Source: Metellina segmentata
Lineage: Eukaryota; Arthropoda; Arachnida; Araneae; Tetragnathidae
Length of the DNA: 64,000 nucleotides
Direction: 5' to 3'
Assembly (NCBI GenBank): GCA_947359465.1
Contig: OX375872.1
Span: 9,618,137-9,682,136, forward strand
In this document: positions 22,257 through 33,532 of the stretch, one piece after another
Numbering within the stretch: position 1 is the stretch's first letter
How the letters are laid out: each line of letters opens with the position of its first letter
Made by a program: the position numbers and the translations under genes
The notes under the pieces: model-generated
Databases searched by the model: none
Seen by the model: the letters and a program-made list of their open reading frames with translations, nothing else
Told to the model about the DNA's origin: nothing

Positions 22257-23543
22257 GTTCAGACATTTGCTGAAAATTTGTCTAAAACAGGGCAGTTTAC
22301 ACAAAACAATGATTGCCTGGCACCAGATGAAGAGAAGAATGTTGGAAGTGTGGCTGCACCAGTTAAATTCCTCATTGCACCCAAATTTGTGCATAAATAT
22401 CTTTTACAAAATTCCCCCTTGCCAGCTCCCACTGTTTCAGCTACTGCTTTTCCAACACCTGTTTCAGTACCTTCAATTTTAAATTCCTCTGTAATAGCTC
22501 CTTCAGTTTTATCATCTTCAATGCCAGCCCCTCAGATGCATATGCCATTGGCTTCTCAAATGAAAATGTCATCATTGGCTCCAATGCAAACACAATGGTC
22601 ACATCCAATGCCAATGAATTTGGTATCCATAGTTCCATCATCTTTGCCATCAACACTCATGATCCCCAAACCTCTAGCATGGCCACCTGTGGCATCCACA
22701 CCTTTACCCTTGGCAGCTGTAGCTCCATTACATTTGCCCTTTGCAGCTGTAAGGTCAGTGTCTATATCCTCAGCACCTGTGGCTACCACACTTTCAACAT
22801 CAGTTTCTGTTTATCCAACTCATTCACTGTTATCACCAGTTGAGCCACCACCATTGCCTCTTGTGGAACCATCTCCTACACCATCACCTTCAGTTGAGCC
22901 ATCTTCACCATTATCTCCTGTAGTGGCAACTCCTTCACCATCAGCTCTCATTGAGGCAATACCTTCACCACCCGATCCTGTAGAGTCAACTCTGTCACCC
23001 GATCCTGTAGAATCAACTCTGTCACCCGATCCTGTTGAGCCAACTCTGTCACCCGATCCTGTTGAGCCAACTCTGTCACCCGATCCTGTGGAGCCAACTC
23101 TGTCACCCGATCCTGTTGAGCCAACTCTGTCACCCGATCCTGTTGAGCCAACTCTGTCACCCGATCCTGTTGAGCCAACTCTGTCACCCGATCCTGTTGA
23201 GCCAACTCTGTCACCCGATCCTGTTGAGCCAACTCTGTCACCCGATCCTGTGGAGCCAACTCTGTCACCCGATCCTGTGGAGCCAACTCTGTCACCCGAT
23301 CCTGTGGAGCCAACTCTGTCACCCGATCCTGTTGAGCCAACTCTGTCAACCGATCCTGTGGAGCCAACTCTGTCACCCGATCCTTTTGAGTCAACTTCTT
23401 TGCCATCAACTCCAGTTGGGCCTGCTCTTTCGAGATCAACATCACGTCGCAAATCAAAGCGTTCAGTGTCAAAATCAAAAGCTCTGAAATCAAAACCAAG
23501 TGCATGCAGATCATCTAAAGTTAGGAAATGCATATTACGGCAG
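22257..23543 (+). CDS. SWIB gene large exon: Pro/Ser-rich with 9-residue tandem repeat
   Basis: Acceptor ATTTATAG, donor GTAGGA; 429 codons in phase 0 at both ends. Begins VQTFAENLSKTGQFTQNN. Residues from about 45 to 240 are rich in P, S, A, M and V. Then comes a tandem array VEPTLSPDP (15 units, 22980-23384), then a basic tail STSRRKSKRSVSKSKALKSK, likely nuclear localisation. The exon is low-complexity and probably disordered. S-P and T-L-S-P sites suggest possible proline-directed phosphorylation, which is inference. Confidence 0.85.
22980..23384 (+). repeat. coding minisatellite, 27 bp x 15
   Basis: Units of 27 bp (GTTGAGCCAACTCTGTCACC plus CGATCCT) repeat 15 times with only a few substitutions (first two units S for P, unit 14 T for P). 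A 16th degenerate unit (FESTSLPST) follows. No indel disturbs the period, and because 27 is a multiple of 3 the other frames and the opposite strand stay open too. Confidence 0.95.
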
Positions 23544-23699
23544 GTAGGAGAAATAAAAAAAATTTTTGCCTAAGAATTATGAAGTAATGATTTTATTTGC
23601 TTTGTTATATTTATTTTATAAGTAAATGAAGATTTTTAATTTGAATCTGGAATTTGATGTAGGTAAATTAAATCAATGTTTAAAATACTTTTCAGTCTT

Positions 23700-24613
23700 T
23701 AAAAACTTGAAAATCTGTCTGTTTTCGACTTGTGAGTGGCTCTTGCAATGCACAAAATAGTTGCCCTGATAGAAGAAACTAGAATACAATCATCAAATGT
23801 TAATTAATTTTGTTTTATTCAGTTACCCGCGAGTGCAATATTTAAAAAATTTATTATAATTACGGGGAAGTGTATTTTTAAGTTTGTAGGTGAATCAAAA
23901 ACAATATAAAGATAATTTATTTTAATTAATACTGCTATCTGAGTGGCATCCCAATGTGTTGCAATTTTTTTTTACTCTAGCTTTTTTATGCTTTTAATTC
24001 TTTGTAAAAACTATCCCAGCAAAGATCTATAAAAAAAATTTGAAGATTTTCAAGGGTGATTCTGCTTTGAAAATTTGAAGCAATCGGATTTCAGTTCTGG
24101 GGGGGGGGGGGGTTCCTTCTCAATTGAAAAAAACATTGGAGGAAAAGATCGCAAAAATGTAAACTAGAGTGCTGGAGAACAGAGAATAGTCGGGTAATTT
24201 CATGAATCGAGAAAAGTCGTTTGAAACTGGAAATTTCGGACTCTCATTGTATTTGGCTGCTGACCGAACACGAAAGTAATTTTTTTATGCTTTATAATTT
24301 TTCTTTGTCTCCAGGTGACAAATACTCAATGGCCGACTGCTTGAATTTTACTTTGCTTTTGTTATGCCATACGCGATCTGTTTTCATCGTCAGCTTAGAT
24401 GATTATTTTCAAATTTTCTTTGAAACTTCTTCGGTCTACGCTCCAGTCAAATTTGATAAGATAATTTGTAAGAGCATCTCCATTTGGTCAAAGTTGGGTA
24501 TTGCATTGTATAATACGGTTTCTTCAATGTTTTATTTTAAGTCCTTATAAAGTCCCTATTTTGTCCTAGAAAGTCCTTAGTTTTAGTTGGAAAAAAAGAG
24601 TGGGAACCCTGGC
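23700..24613 (+). mobile_element. 5'-truncated copy of the CAGSGTTCCCAC hAT-like family
   Basis: Parallel to 25870-26570 and 27600-27665: shares AAAATCTGTCTGTTTTCGACTTG, GAATACAATCATCAAATG, GCAACCCAATGTGTTGC and ends GAGTGGGAACCCTG. Lacks the 5' end and internal segments. Contains a G14 run at 24099-24112 that the other copy lacks. Confidence 0.75.
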
Positions 24614-24640
24614 ACATTTGATGGAATGTGCTCTCTTTAA

Positions 24641-25116
24641 CCCTGTACATATGGCACAGCTGAATTTTGGTTTTGGGAGTCGGCCCTGCAGGCAACTTAT
24701 TGAAATTACCTAAATCAGCCTTCGTGATGCTTTCTCCCGGAGTGGAGGGAATGTGTGTAGTCCCATTATCATCTGATGTTACAGTTTTTATTGTGGGGTT
24801 AGAAGGTACAGATACTTCCCATGTAAACTGAATGGTCAGGCGGTGACTTCAATACATATGGTCATTAACATTCCAAGACCCATGAGTTGTCTTTGGTGAT
24901 GTTTTTAAGGTGTCCGACTCGAGGAGAAACTATTTGCAAGGCTCCCTGTCAATGGAGATAGGGCTATTAACACGCTGTTCTCCTTGTATCACAGAAAAGG
25001 GGATGGAAATCATAATGGGCTTTTGGCTGTTTCTTCAGGAGTTTGGGGTCTAAAAGAATTTGAGCCCTCCATAACCAGGAAACGAGAAACTCTCAGCCTG
25101 TCCCATATCCAAAGGG
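24641..25116. mobile_element. piggyBac-type MITE
   Basis: 476 bp bounded by CCCTGTACATATGG and the inverted CCCATATCCAAAGGG, each flanked by TTAA (24637-24640 and 25117-25120). CCC termini with a TTAA duplication are the piggyBac hallmark. The interior is GC-richer than its surroundings and non-coding. Confidence 0.8.
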
Positions 25117-25461
25117 TTAAAGAAATTCGATTGTTCTCTTATTGTAGACATAACTTGGTTGAAATACGATTTTTTTTAATGAAAAGTACATGCTAACTCA
25201 CAAATCATGAATGATAATGGGTGCCTTGAGTTTAATTTGTGATTTAAATTGTCATTTAGCTAGTATTAAAATACTTAAAAGTGTTTCAAATGTAAACATT
25301 CAAAAATGACTCACTTTTCGACTTTTTCTACTTTATACCTGTAATGAAAATAAATCACTATCGTGGAAAGATGATTCCAAGGTATACAAATTGTGTTTAG
25401 TCCAAGATTGTCTTTTTTTCGATCTTTCATAAACTGAGATTAAAATAAAATCATGTGCAGT

Positions 25462-25545
25462 GTTAAGGGATTGATCCTGTACATTTGCCAAGAGCCTGCT
25501 GTGTTGCTTCAGTGCGATGCATTGATGACTTCATTGATATTGTAT
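25462..25545 (+). mobile_element. degenerate 3' fragment of a type 1 SINE
   Basis: TTAAGGGATTGATCCTGTAC, then GCCTGCTGTGTTGCTTCAGTG, aligns with the SINE end AAGGGACTGATCCC...GCCCGTTGTGTTGC(T)ATAGTACGACG. Confidence 0.5.
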
Positions 25546-25574
25546 TTTTGTTTTCTATAAAGTACAAAGTATAA

Positions 25575-27665
25575 CAGCGTTCCCACGAGTGCTTATTTTA
25601 ACCTTCCATTTCTAAGAGCCCTTAGAAGTACTTATTTTTCGTCTTTAGTCCTTAGAAAGTGCTTATTTTCCTTTAAAAACAAAATTCAGTTTTCAAATGA
25701 TATTTTTCACAATATTTCTAACCTCTTTTTAGCAGCCAATCGGCGATAAAACTGCTTATGAGTTCAGCATTTGCGATGATTCAGGAACTGGCCTGCTTGA
25801 ATGGTAACCTTTCATACGCAATATACAAATCGGCGATCGACTCTTGATAAGCATGTAAATACACTTTAAAGACTTTAAAACTCATGAAAATCTGTCTGTT
25901 TTCGACTTGCGATGCGTGTGGCTTTCACAGCGCACAAAATAGTTGACCTGCTAGATGAACTAGAATACAATCATCAAATGTTAATTAATTTTGTTTTATT
26001 CAGTTACCCGTGAGTGCAATATTTAAAAAAGTTTTTATTTTTATTGAGAAGGGAATTTTTTAGTTGGTTGATGATTCAAAAACAATATAAAGATAATTTA
26101 TTGTAATTAATGCTGCTACCTGAGTGGCAACCCAATGTGTTGCAATTTTTTTTAAATCTACCTTTTTTATACTTCTAACTCTTTGTAAAAACTATCTGAG
26201 TAAAGTTGAATAAAGAAAAATTTCGAAGATTCTTGAGGGTGATTCTGCTCTTAAAAGTTGAAGCAATCGGTTATCAGTTCCGGAAGAAAAAAGAAAACGA
26301 TCGTTTGAAAAACCTTGGAGGAAAAGATAGCAAAAGCGTAAACCAGAGTGCTAGACAACTGGGAAAAGTCGTTTGAAAACTCAAAATTTTGGACTTGTCG
26401 TATTTGGCCGCTGACCGAAAACGAAAATAATTTTTCTGTGCTTTATACTTTTTTGCTCTTTGTATCCAAGTGACAAATACTCAATGGCCGATTGTGCTGA
26501 AATCTCACTTTGCTTTTGTTATGCCATGTGCAATCTGTTTCCATCGTCAGCTTAGATGATTATTTTCAAGTTAATTTTGTTTTGTTAAAATGCACTATAT
26601 ATCTATTCAACAAAATTCCATTTTATATTTTAACCATATCATAAATTTTATAAATTTATCATAGTTTTTGCATAGCTCTTATGATTTGTTTCGTTTCTCT
26701 GGAAAATGTTTTCTTCGAAACTCATTCGGTCTCCAATCCAGTCAAATTTGACTGATGTATGCAACTTACAATCGTTTTCCTTCCTTTTAATAAAGAAATC
26801 GTTTGCCTCTAATTTTATTTTATTGAAACCTCTTATGTGCCAGTAAATAAATTTACTTCTAATTTTCATTACATATTTATGAAAGAGAAAATAATTACTG
26901 GGGTAATTTCCATTCCATAAGCGGGCAAAAGCTGCAGACATAACAAGACGAGCAATATAATTTAAAAAACAAAAAGAAGTTTAAAATATAAAAAAAAATT
27001 TAGGAAATTTTCGAAAATTAAAGTAATGGATCAGTGAGGAGCCCCATACAATACAAAATTGCGTTTCCTTCGTATGAGCAGTAGTATGTTAAAAAAAATG
27101 CTCATTCTCTCCCCCAAAGACCATTAAAAAGCAAATACAAAACAATCTGAATTTAAAAAGTTGCTGTCATAGGATTGAAAACTGAGTTGTTTAGCTCGAT
27201 TGGCGTGCTGGGGCAGAACCCACTTGTATGAAAAGATAAGAAAACAAAATCAAACTCTCAACAGCAGCTGCGAGACCGGCATCACCAAGCCCAGTCCTGA
27301 TCAAACTTAACTCTTTATTTCCCTTTTTATAAAAACAAATGCTCTGCAAAGAGATAAAAGAAAAACATCCAAAGTTTTTTTTTTTCTTGCGGTCCATTCT
27401 ATAAGTTGTTTATATACTTACATATTACTAATACGTGTATACATAAATGTCCATAAATTAACTGCTGAATTTTGTAAATATCAGACTGCTTATTTTGAAA
27501 AATCTCATTTTTGTGATATTATTTGTGTATAATTTTTGGAAAATAGACTTGAATATTAAATTTTTTACATACTACTGTTCTTATAAGATTAACTAATCTG
27601 TAAGAGCATCTCCACTTGGTCGAAAAAGTCCTTATTTTTTGTTTAGAAAAAGAGTGGGAACCCTG
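25575..27665 (+). mobile_element. full-length member of the CAGSGTTCCCAC hAT-like family
   Basis: Begins CAGCGTTCCCAC and ends GTGGGAACCCTG, 2091 bp, flanked directly by the 5-bp repeat TATAA (25570-25574 and 27666-27670). Other copies: 23700-24613 and 43905-47180. No transposase recognised, so non-autonomous or decayed. Confidence 0.75.
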
Positions 27666-27843
27666 TATAATGCTTTTATACTATTTCATGTACATGTCTC
27701 ATTCAGAATTTGTTTTCGTTTAGACAACTTTTCTATGTAAGTAGAAGTATACATTACCTTACAATTATAATGCTTTTGTCTACAGTTCATCTGGCCATTA
27801 TGATAGATGATGTATTTTGCAATCATAACCTAATTTCTTGCAG

Positions 27844-27918
27844 GAGCTGAATGATTTTATCATGGCCAAGCATTTACAGTATCAGGAGTTCAGGTTAAGA
27901 GAGCGAGTCATTATACCG
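27844..27918 (+). CDS. SWIB gene exon: ELNDFIMAKHLQYQEF...
   Basis: Acceptor TTCTTGCAG, donor GTAATG; 25 codons, phase 0. Encodes ELNDFIMAKHLQYQEFRLRE, probably a helix rich in charged residues. Confidence 0.8.
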
Positions 27919-29729
27919 GTAATGCGATTTTAAAAAAAAAATTTATTATTATCTGTTTGTTTTGTTAAATACGACACTAACTTTCAATGAAATATTCAAT
28001 TTCATTATTCAACATAAAATGCATATTGACTATATGCAAATAATTTGGGTTGCTTCAATATTTCTTGTGTTAAGCTTTGCAAAATTTAATAATTTTGATA
28101 AACTAAAAATTTTGTTATGATTTTGTCTAGATTTTTGCAACTCTGCATGGGGCTCATGATGGGAATTTGCTGTTTTCAGAAATTGAGAATGTTCTTTGGT
28201 ATAACACTTTCCAATCTAGAAAAGTTTTTGAGGGCCAGTCTCACAGAAAGAAAGGCTGAAGGGATAACGATTGTTTTTCAATTGATTCTGAGGCCCTAAT
28301 ATGTCTTAGATTGGAAGGCATTTAAGGATGTGAAGATAACATAATTAAATCATCCTTCTGTTCAGCATGACTATATTTGTATTCTGTTTAACTTAAAATA
28401 GAAGAACTAGCAACACACATCTCGAAAGAATTCGAAAGACCACAAAGTAGATATTATGGATGTCAAACCAAGGAAAAGTGTTGCAAGTTTTATTTACAGT
28501 TTGCCATGATTGCTTGGCTAGTCATCTGTATTCCATTGTTATATTTGCTAACCCAAACTCTCCCTTTGTGGGGAGAATAAAAAATTAGACAAAACACTAT
28601 GTGATTAAGTGACAGTGCATGGAGTTTTAGAGATGGAGAGGTATTGCAGAGCAAAAATCTTAAAATGGGGTCTTGGTTCGTCTTTTTGCATTTCTGATCT
28701 TTCATATTCTTTTTTTGTTTTCCATTGTTCAACTGATGTTTTTGCCTTACCATTGGAAATAATAAAAAAATTGTCATAGCAATTTGGTTTTATTTCATCA
28801 GTTAACATTGTTATGCAGCACAAAAACTAGATTTAAAACAAAATGGTGTTCTGTTGTCTACCAACAAAGTTTAAAAATTGATAAAACTCCTATTTCTACT
28901 GACATCACAAGAGCATACTTGAAATAACCATTTTGTCCTCTGAAGTTTCTCTTAGGTATGAGTTTATCTGCATTCGAGTACTTCTCATTGGACCTTTTTA
29001 AATCCTTCTGAATTTTCTTTTGCACAGCCTTTTCACAATTTTCTTTGCAAAATTTGTTTGATTCACCAACAATAGTGTTGGTTTTCCTTAGGAAGTAATG
29101 CCCCCAGAAAGGAGCTTAAAATTGTATTTGGACAAATTCCAAATGCAGTTTTACCAAAAATTTGACATTTGGGAATTTTTAGCTGTTGTTTTAGGATATG
29201 CTTGTTTTCAAACTTTTCTCTGGTTGTAATTCTTGTCATTCAACATGACAAACCTTAAAATTTTAGAAATTTGAATGAAATGTAACTAGCTTGTCAATGA
29301 AAAATTCAATTAGTGGTGTAAAAAATTAATTCATTGTTTCGGTGTTCTAAATACAAGCAAAACATTGTGATCTCCAAGTCATGAAATGCAAAATGGGATT
29401 GGTTATAAATTTTGTAATGTTGATTCGAAATAAAATTTTATGGTTGCTATGCATAACATCAAAGTGGGAAAATGTGACAACATAGTAGAAATTAGCTGCT
29501 TATGGGGACATGCTTTTGATTATTGCGAGTTCTGTGAATTAAAACTTTTGCTTTGACATATTTACGTAATTTTAAAATTGCATGTTGTATAACCTTTATT
29601 TAGACAAAACTTAAGCTACAGTGGATGTAAAATTGTACAATTGTACTTCAGTTATTTATAATAGCTTGTGGATTTTAACTTAATGATTTTTTACCAAAAC
29701 TCACTTTTGATTGTATTGTTCTTTTACAG
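27919..29729. other. intron, no gene supported
   Basis: A minus-strand frame at 28490-28777 has no recognisable domain. Otherwise AT-rich with no terminal repeats seen. Confidence 0.4.
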
Positions 29730-29781
29730 CCAAAAGACATTTTACTGGAAGAGGATGATGATGACGATGATGATGTTCCAG
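29730..29781 (+). CDS. SWIB gene exon with acidic run
   Basis: Acceptor TTTTACAG, donor GTATAT; encodes PKDILLEEDDDDDDDVP plus one base (phase 1). The seven-aspartate run is coded by GAT/GAC repeats. Confidence 0.8.
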
Positions 29782-30869
29782 GTATATATTCAAAGTAGTT
29801 GTCTATTGTACATTGCAATAGGTCCTCTAGTATATGTAGGAATGAATAGAATTTTATTGTAATTGGCAGGGGTGAAAATCTTCCGCGTTTACGCGGATTT
29901 CCGCTCCCTTTTTTTCTTCCGAGAATTTCCGGTTATTTTTTACTTTCGAGAATTTCCGCTTTTTCTACAATTTTTTTTTTTAGAATTAAATTATATCATA
30001 GAATTACAGCCAAAGAATAAATGTAAAAAAATTAATAAGGAAAGTGTGAATATGTCCATACTTCAGGGGTGATATTCTTCCGAGTTTTGTAGGTATTTCC
30101 GACTTTTCGTAAATTTTTGAGAAAATGACAGATTTTATATTTTTTACGAAAAAAATCCGACTTTTGCCCTTTTATAAACTTAAAATGCGCCCAGTGAGAC
30201 ATATATCGGCAACGTTGCACTTCTAAATTTTGCAAGCTGATAAGTTGCAAATTCCTTTTTGAAAAGAATCCTATGTGAGAAGCTTATTAGTTTAATGGCG
30301 AACCTGGAGAACTTGGATTTTGAACTAGTTAGCGTACGTTGTTGTATATTTCGTAGGAAAAGCTACGATTTCCTGAAAAAGCGGCGCTGTTATCTAGCGG
30401 CCGTGAAACGTCATGATGCGGAAGAAAGGGTATAAATGAAATATTTTAAATTGATCAGACTAAAGTTGTTTTCGCATTCCGAAACATTCCAGCGTCCACG
30501 TGTTAGGGAAAAGGGTCAGCAAGTACCATATGGTACAACCGCCCCCACTACTGAAAAAACTTTTCCCAAAGGTGAAAAGTTTTCAACGTACGCATCCACA
30601 GACGCACGGATAATCACCCACTGGCAATTCAGAATAACAGATCACTTACCACCACCATATCCTGAAACCGTGACTCAAGAATATGTGTAAGGCAAGTTAA
30701 ATCCAATCAATTTAAAATTCATATACCGGAGTAACTTTCTACTCCCTTACAGTATAGTCACTCAAGGCTCAAATACCAAATTAAAATAAAAACAAAATAA
30801 ACACCAAACTTTAAGACTTATACCAAATTCGTTAAAACTAAAACCAAATCACATTAACCACATCACATA

Positions 30870-31100
30870 TAAGAATTTCGTTAAGCGAAACCCAAAATTT
30901 CAATACACAATACGAACTATACAAATTCCTTTAACCAGACAAAAATACAACATAGCATATTTCTAAATTCAATATTTTCGCTAAGCGAACCCAGAATAAA
31001 CAAACCATACGAACTATAATAATACTTTCATTAAACCAACCAAAATACACCAAAACATATATAAAATATCAATCTTGTTAAGCGAAAACCAAATTCCTAA
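30870..31100. repeat. ~100-bp tandem repeat in the 3' part of the LTR element
   Basis: TTCGTTAAGCGAAACCC (30877), TTTCGCTAAGCGAACCC (30977) and TTGTTAAGCGAAAACC (31074) start similar units followed by ACAATACGAACTAT-like sequence. About three units. Confidence 0.7.
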
Positions 31101-31565
31101 GTTTCACTCAACACACGTCATGAGTTGCAATTTTAAAACTACAAATCTTCGACAGTGGTTTAGAATGACAGAGTGAAAACATCCTAAACACAAAATTAAT
31201 TTCCGCTCTACACAAAGCATAATTTAAATTTGCACGTAGCTTTCAGCGAAAAGTACTCGAATGAAGAACATAGATACAAGAAATCAATTCCACCATACGC
31301 AAAACATAGTTTACAACTTTTAACATTTAAAATCCTCAGCAAAAGATACTGATATCATTGAATGAATATTTCATAATTACAAGGCTACCAATTTCACTCC
31401 GAGCAAACATGATTCACAATTTTAGTACTTAAAATCTCCAGAAAGAAAAAAGAAACATTTAAGTGAAGTGCCATAACTACAAAAATCTCCATTTCACTCA
31501 ACTCAAAACATGATTCGCAATAATATTACACTATACAACACAAATCTTCCTCAATTACATTTTAT

Positions 31566-32396
31566 TTAGCTCTTTGAATTTTCGTGAAAAGCACGACTCA
31601 GACTGTCGGCGTTCAAGTGTTTTTTTCCCAATCGATGGACGATCTCGAAGTTATAGGGCTGGAGTGCCAGTGCCCATCTCATTAGTCGGGGGTTTGAACT
31701 GGCGTTGGTGCGCAACCAGACCAGTGGGTTGTGGTCAGTGATGACAACGAACCTTTTCCCATCTAGATAGTAGTGCAGTTTTTTTATAGCGAAAACAATA
31801 GCAGCGCATTACTTCTCTGAAGTACAGTAAGTGCGCTCGACTTTAGAAAATTTTTTACTCATGTATAAAATGGGGTGTTCTTCCCCCTGAACATTCAACT
31901 GCGTGAGTACCACCCCCATCCCAAGATCTGAAGAATCGCACTGTACAATAAACTCGCGTTCAAAATCGGGTGCAAATAACACCGGTTCGCTCGTCAGTTT
32001 AGCCTTTAATTCCTGGAATGCCTTTTCGCATTCGTTTGTCCAAACAATTTCTCCCTTTCTTACCTTCCCCTTTAGGGCATCGGTTAACGGTGCTGCGACC
32101 ACGGAATACATAGGGATGTACCTACTATAGTACCCGGCTAAACCCAGGAACGCCCGAATGTGTGTTTTTTTCTTTCCCAGATCGGTGTTCGATCGCGGAA
32201 TTTCCAATTTTTTTGGTCGATGCATTGCCAAAATCATCAATACCCTCCCGATTTCACATTCCTGCCAATCTCGTGACAATTTTATCTGGGGTCCTAACCA
32301 TTTCTCATACCGCAAGGTGTCTGAGGTTTTTATACTCTTCCCATGCACCAATTCTGCCGGGGCGTAAACGCTGCTCACGTGTACCGTGGAAAACAC
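31566..32396 (-). pseudogene. gypsy pol: integrase-tail-like segment fused to RNase H
   Basis: Reading minus: first YAPAELVHGKSIKTSDTLRYE and VLMILAMHRPKKLEI, which resemble the region after the integrase core. Then, at about 32155, KKTHIRAFLGLAGYYSRYIP, the end of the RT thumb, then FIVQCDSSDLGMGVVLTQLN (RNase H). After one in-frame TAA at 31809 the RNase H continues (YYLDGKRFVVITDHNPLVWL, HLNADSLSRAF) to a stop at 31566. The RT fingers and palm (YxDD) are absent. A frame change separates this from the protease frame at about 32396. Confidence 0.8.
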
Positions 32397-33532
32397 TAAC
32401 GGTGTAAGTTGTGGGTCCCAATCTGATCCGCTCCGGAACCTAACGCTAAAGGTCTTGGCTTCACCCCTTCACTCACTAGCAACTCTTTTCTTTTCCCCTT
32501 TTGGCCCACGTGACCTATTTCAAAAGTTTCCTCCTGAACGGAAACGGACACCTCTAATTCTTCTTCTAACCCTGGGCCACCTTCCGTTATCTTTCCCTTA
32601 CTGCTATTCGGTATTTCCAGGAAAATCATTCCCGTCGTTTCACTTGCTACCCCCACTGGAAGAACCAACGGTTCTTCCGTTCGCACCTTTGCGATCGCGG
32701 TCTGGATTACCACCCTCGGATTTCGTTTTGGGTCGGACGCCATCTCTAACGCCTTTTTCAAACTAGGGCAATTTTCCTGTGCCTTCTTAAATTCCTCTCT
32801 CTTTACTTCCAGAAGCTCCAATTCCGTGCCGCTTGCCTCCGCCACGGGAATAACAAGCGGTTCGTCCAACCTCAATTCTGTAGCTGTCTTGTCTATCCCC
32901 GGCGAGGGCGAAATCAAAACTACTTGGGGGTTTTCCCCCTCCCCCAAAACATTCGCTTCTGACTGCCGTTTCTGTAAACGCGTTTGAACAGCATTAATTT
33001 GCTCAGTTTCCGAGAACTCATATCCCGTTAATTCGCGAATCATCTGAGCTGTTCGGTTACCTAAGATGTATCGTCGCACATCGGCGGTGTTTGCAAAGAC
33101 AGCTGCCTTGGTAGTGATTGACCCGAAACCTCCTTCTACTTTCACTTCCGCTAAGGGTAACGAAATTTGATAGGAGTCTAGCGGTTGCTGAATCCACACG
33201 GTCTCTCCCGTGTAGGATTTGGGGTCCACGTAATTTCGGTGTACCAAATCCAAGGTCGAACCCGAATCTCGAAGGATGTTTATTTCTTTAGCGTTTACAG
33301 ATCCCTTTTGTACATACGGCATCAATAATTCATGTTCGGCTTCCCGTCCGAGTCTATTTACCGATTCAACAACTGTCACCCTATTCCCCAACCTCGGACA
33401 ATTTGGCCTTAGGTGGTCGCTCGCGTTGCACTCAAAACACCGCGGCGTGCGTCTCCGGTCAAAAGTGTCGAATTTCCTTCCCTGGGAACTAGGCGGGAAA
33501 AAATCGTTTCTCCCTCGAGCGGGAGCAGGATG
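32396..33532 (-). pseudogene. gypsy nucleocapsid zinc knuckle and protease region
   Basis: Continues the gag frame after one TAG at 33533-33535. It carries the CCHC knuckle CFECNASDHLRPNC (about 33400-33440), then a retropepsin-like domain with the active-site string INILRDSGSTLDLVH (D-S-G), then an acidic/glutamate-rich linker. The annotated open part begins at 33391. Confidence 0.8.

Noticed and set aside
22820..23533. 237-codon minus-strand frame (GDRVGSTGS repeats) and other long frames over the tandem array
   Set aside because: They are shadows of the 27-bp coding repeat: a period divisible by three keeps all frames open. The + frame is the one with splice sites and matching phase.
28490..28823. 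Overlapping minus-strand frames of 72-95 codons
   Set aside because: Two overlapping frames, no domain, no repeat ends and no splice context; judged chance.
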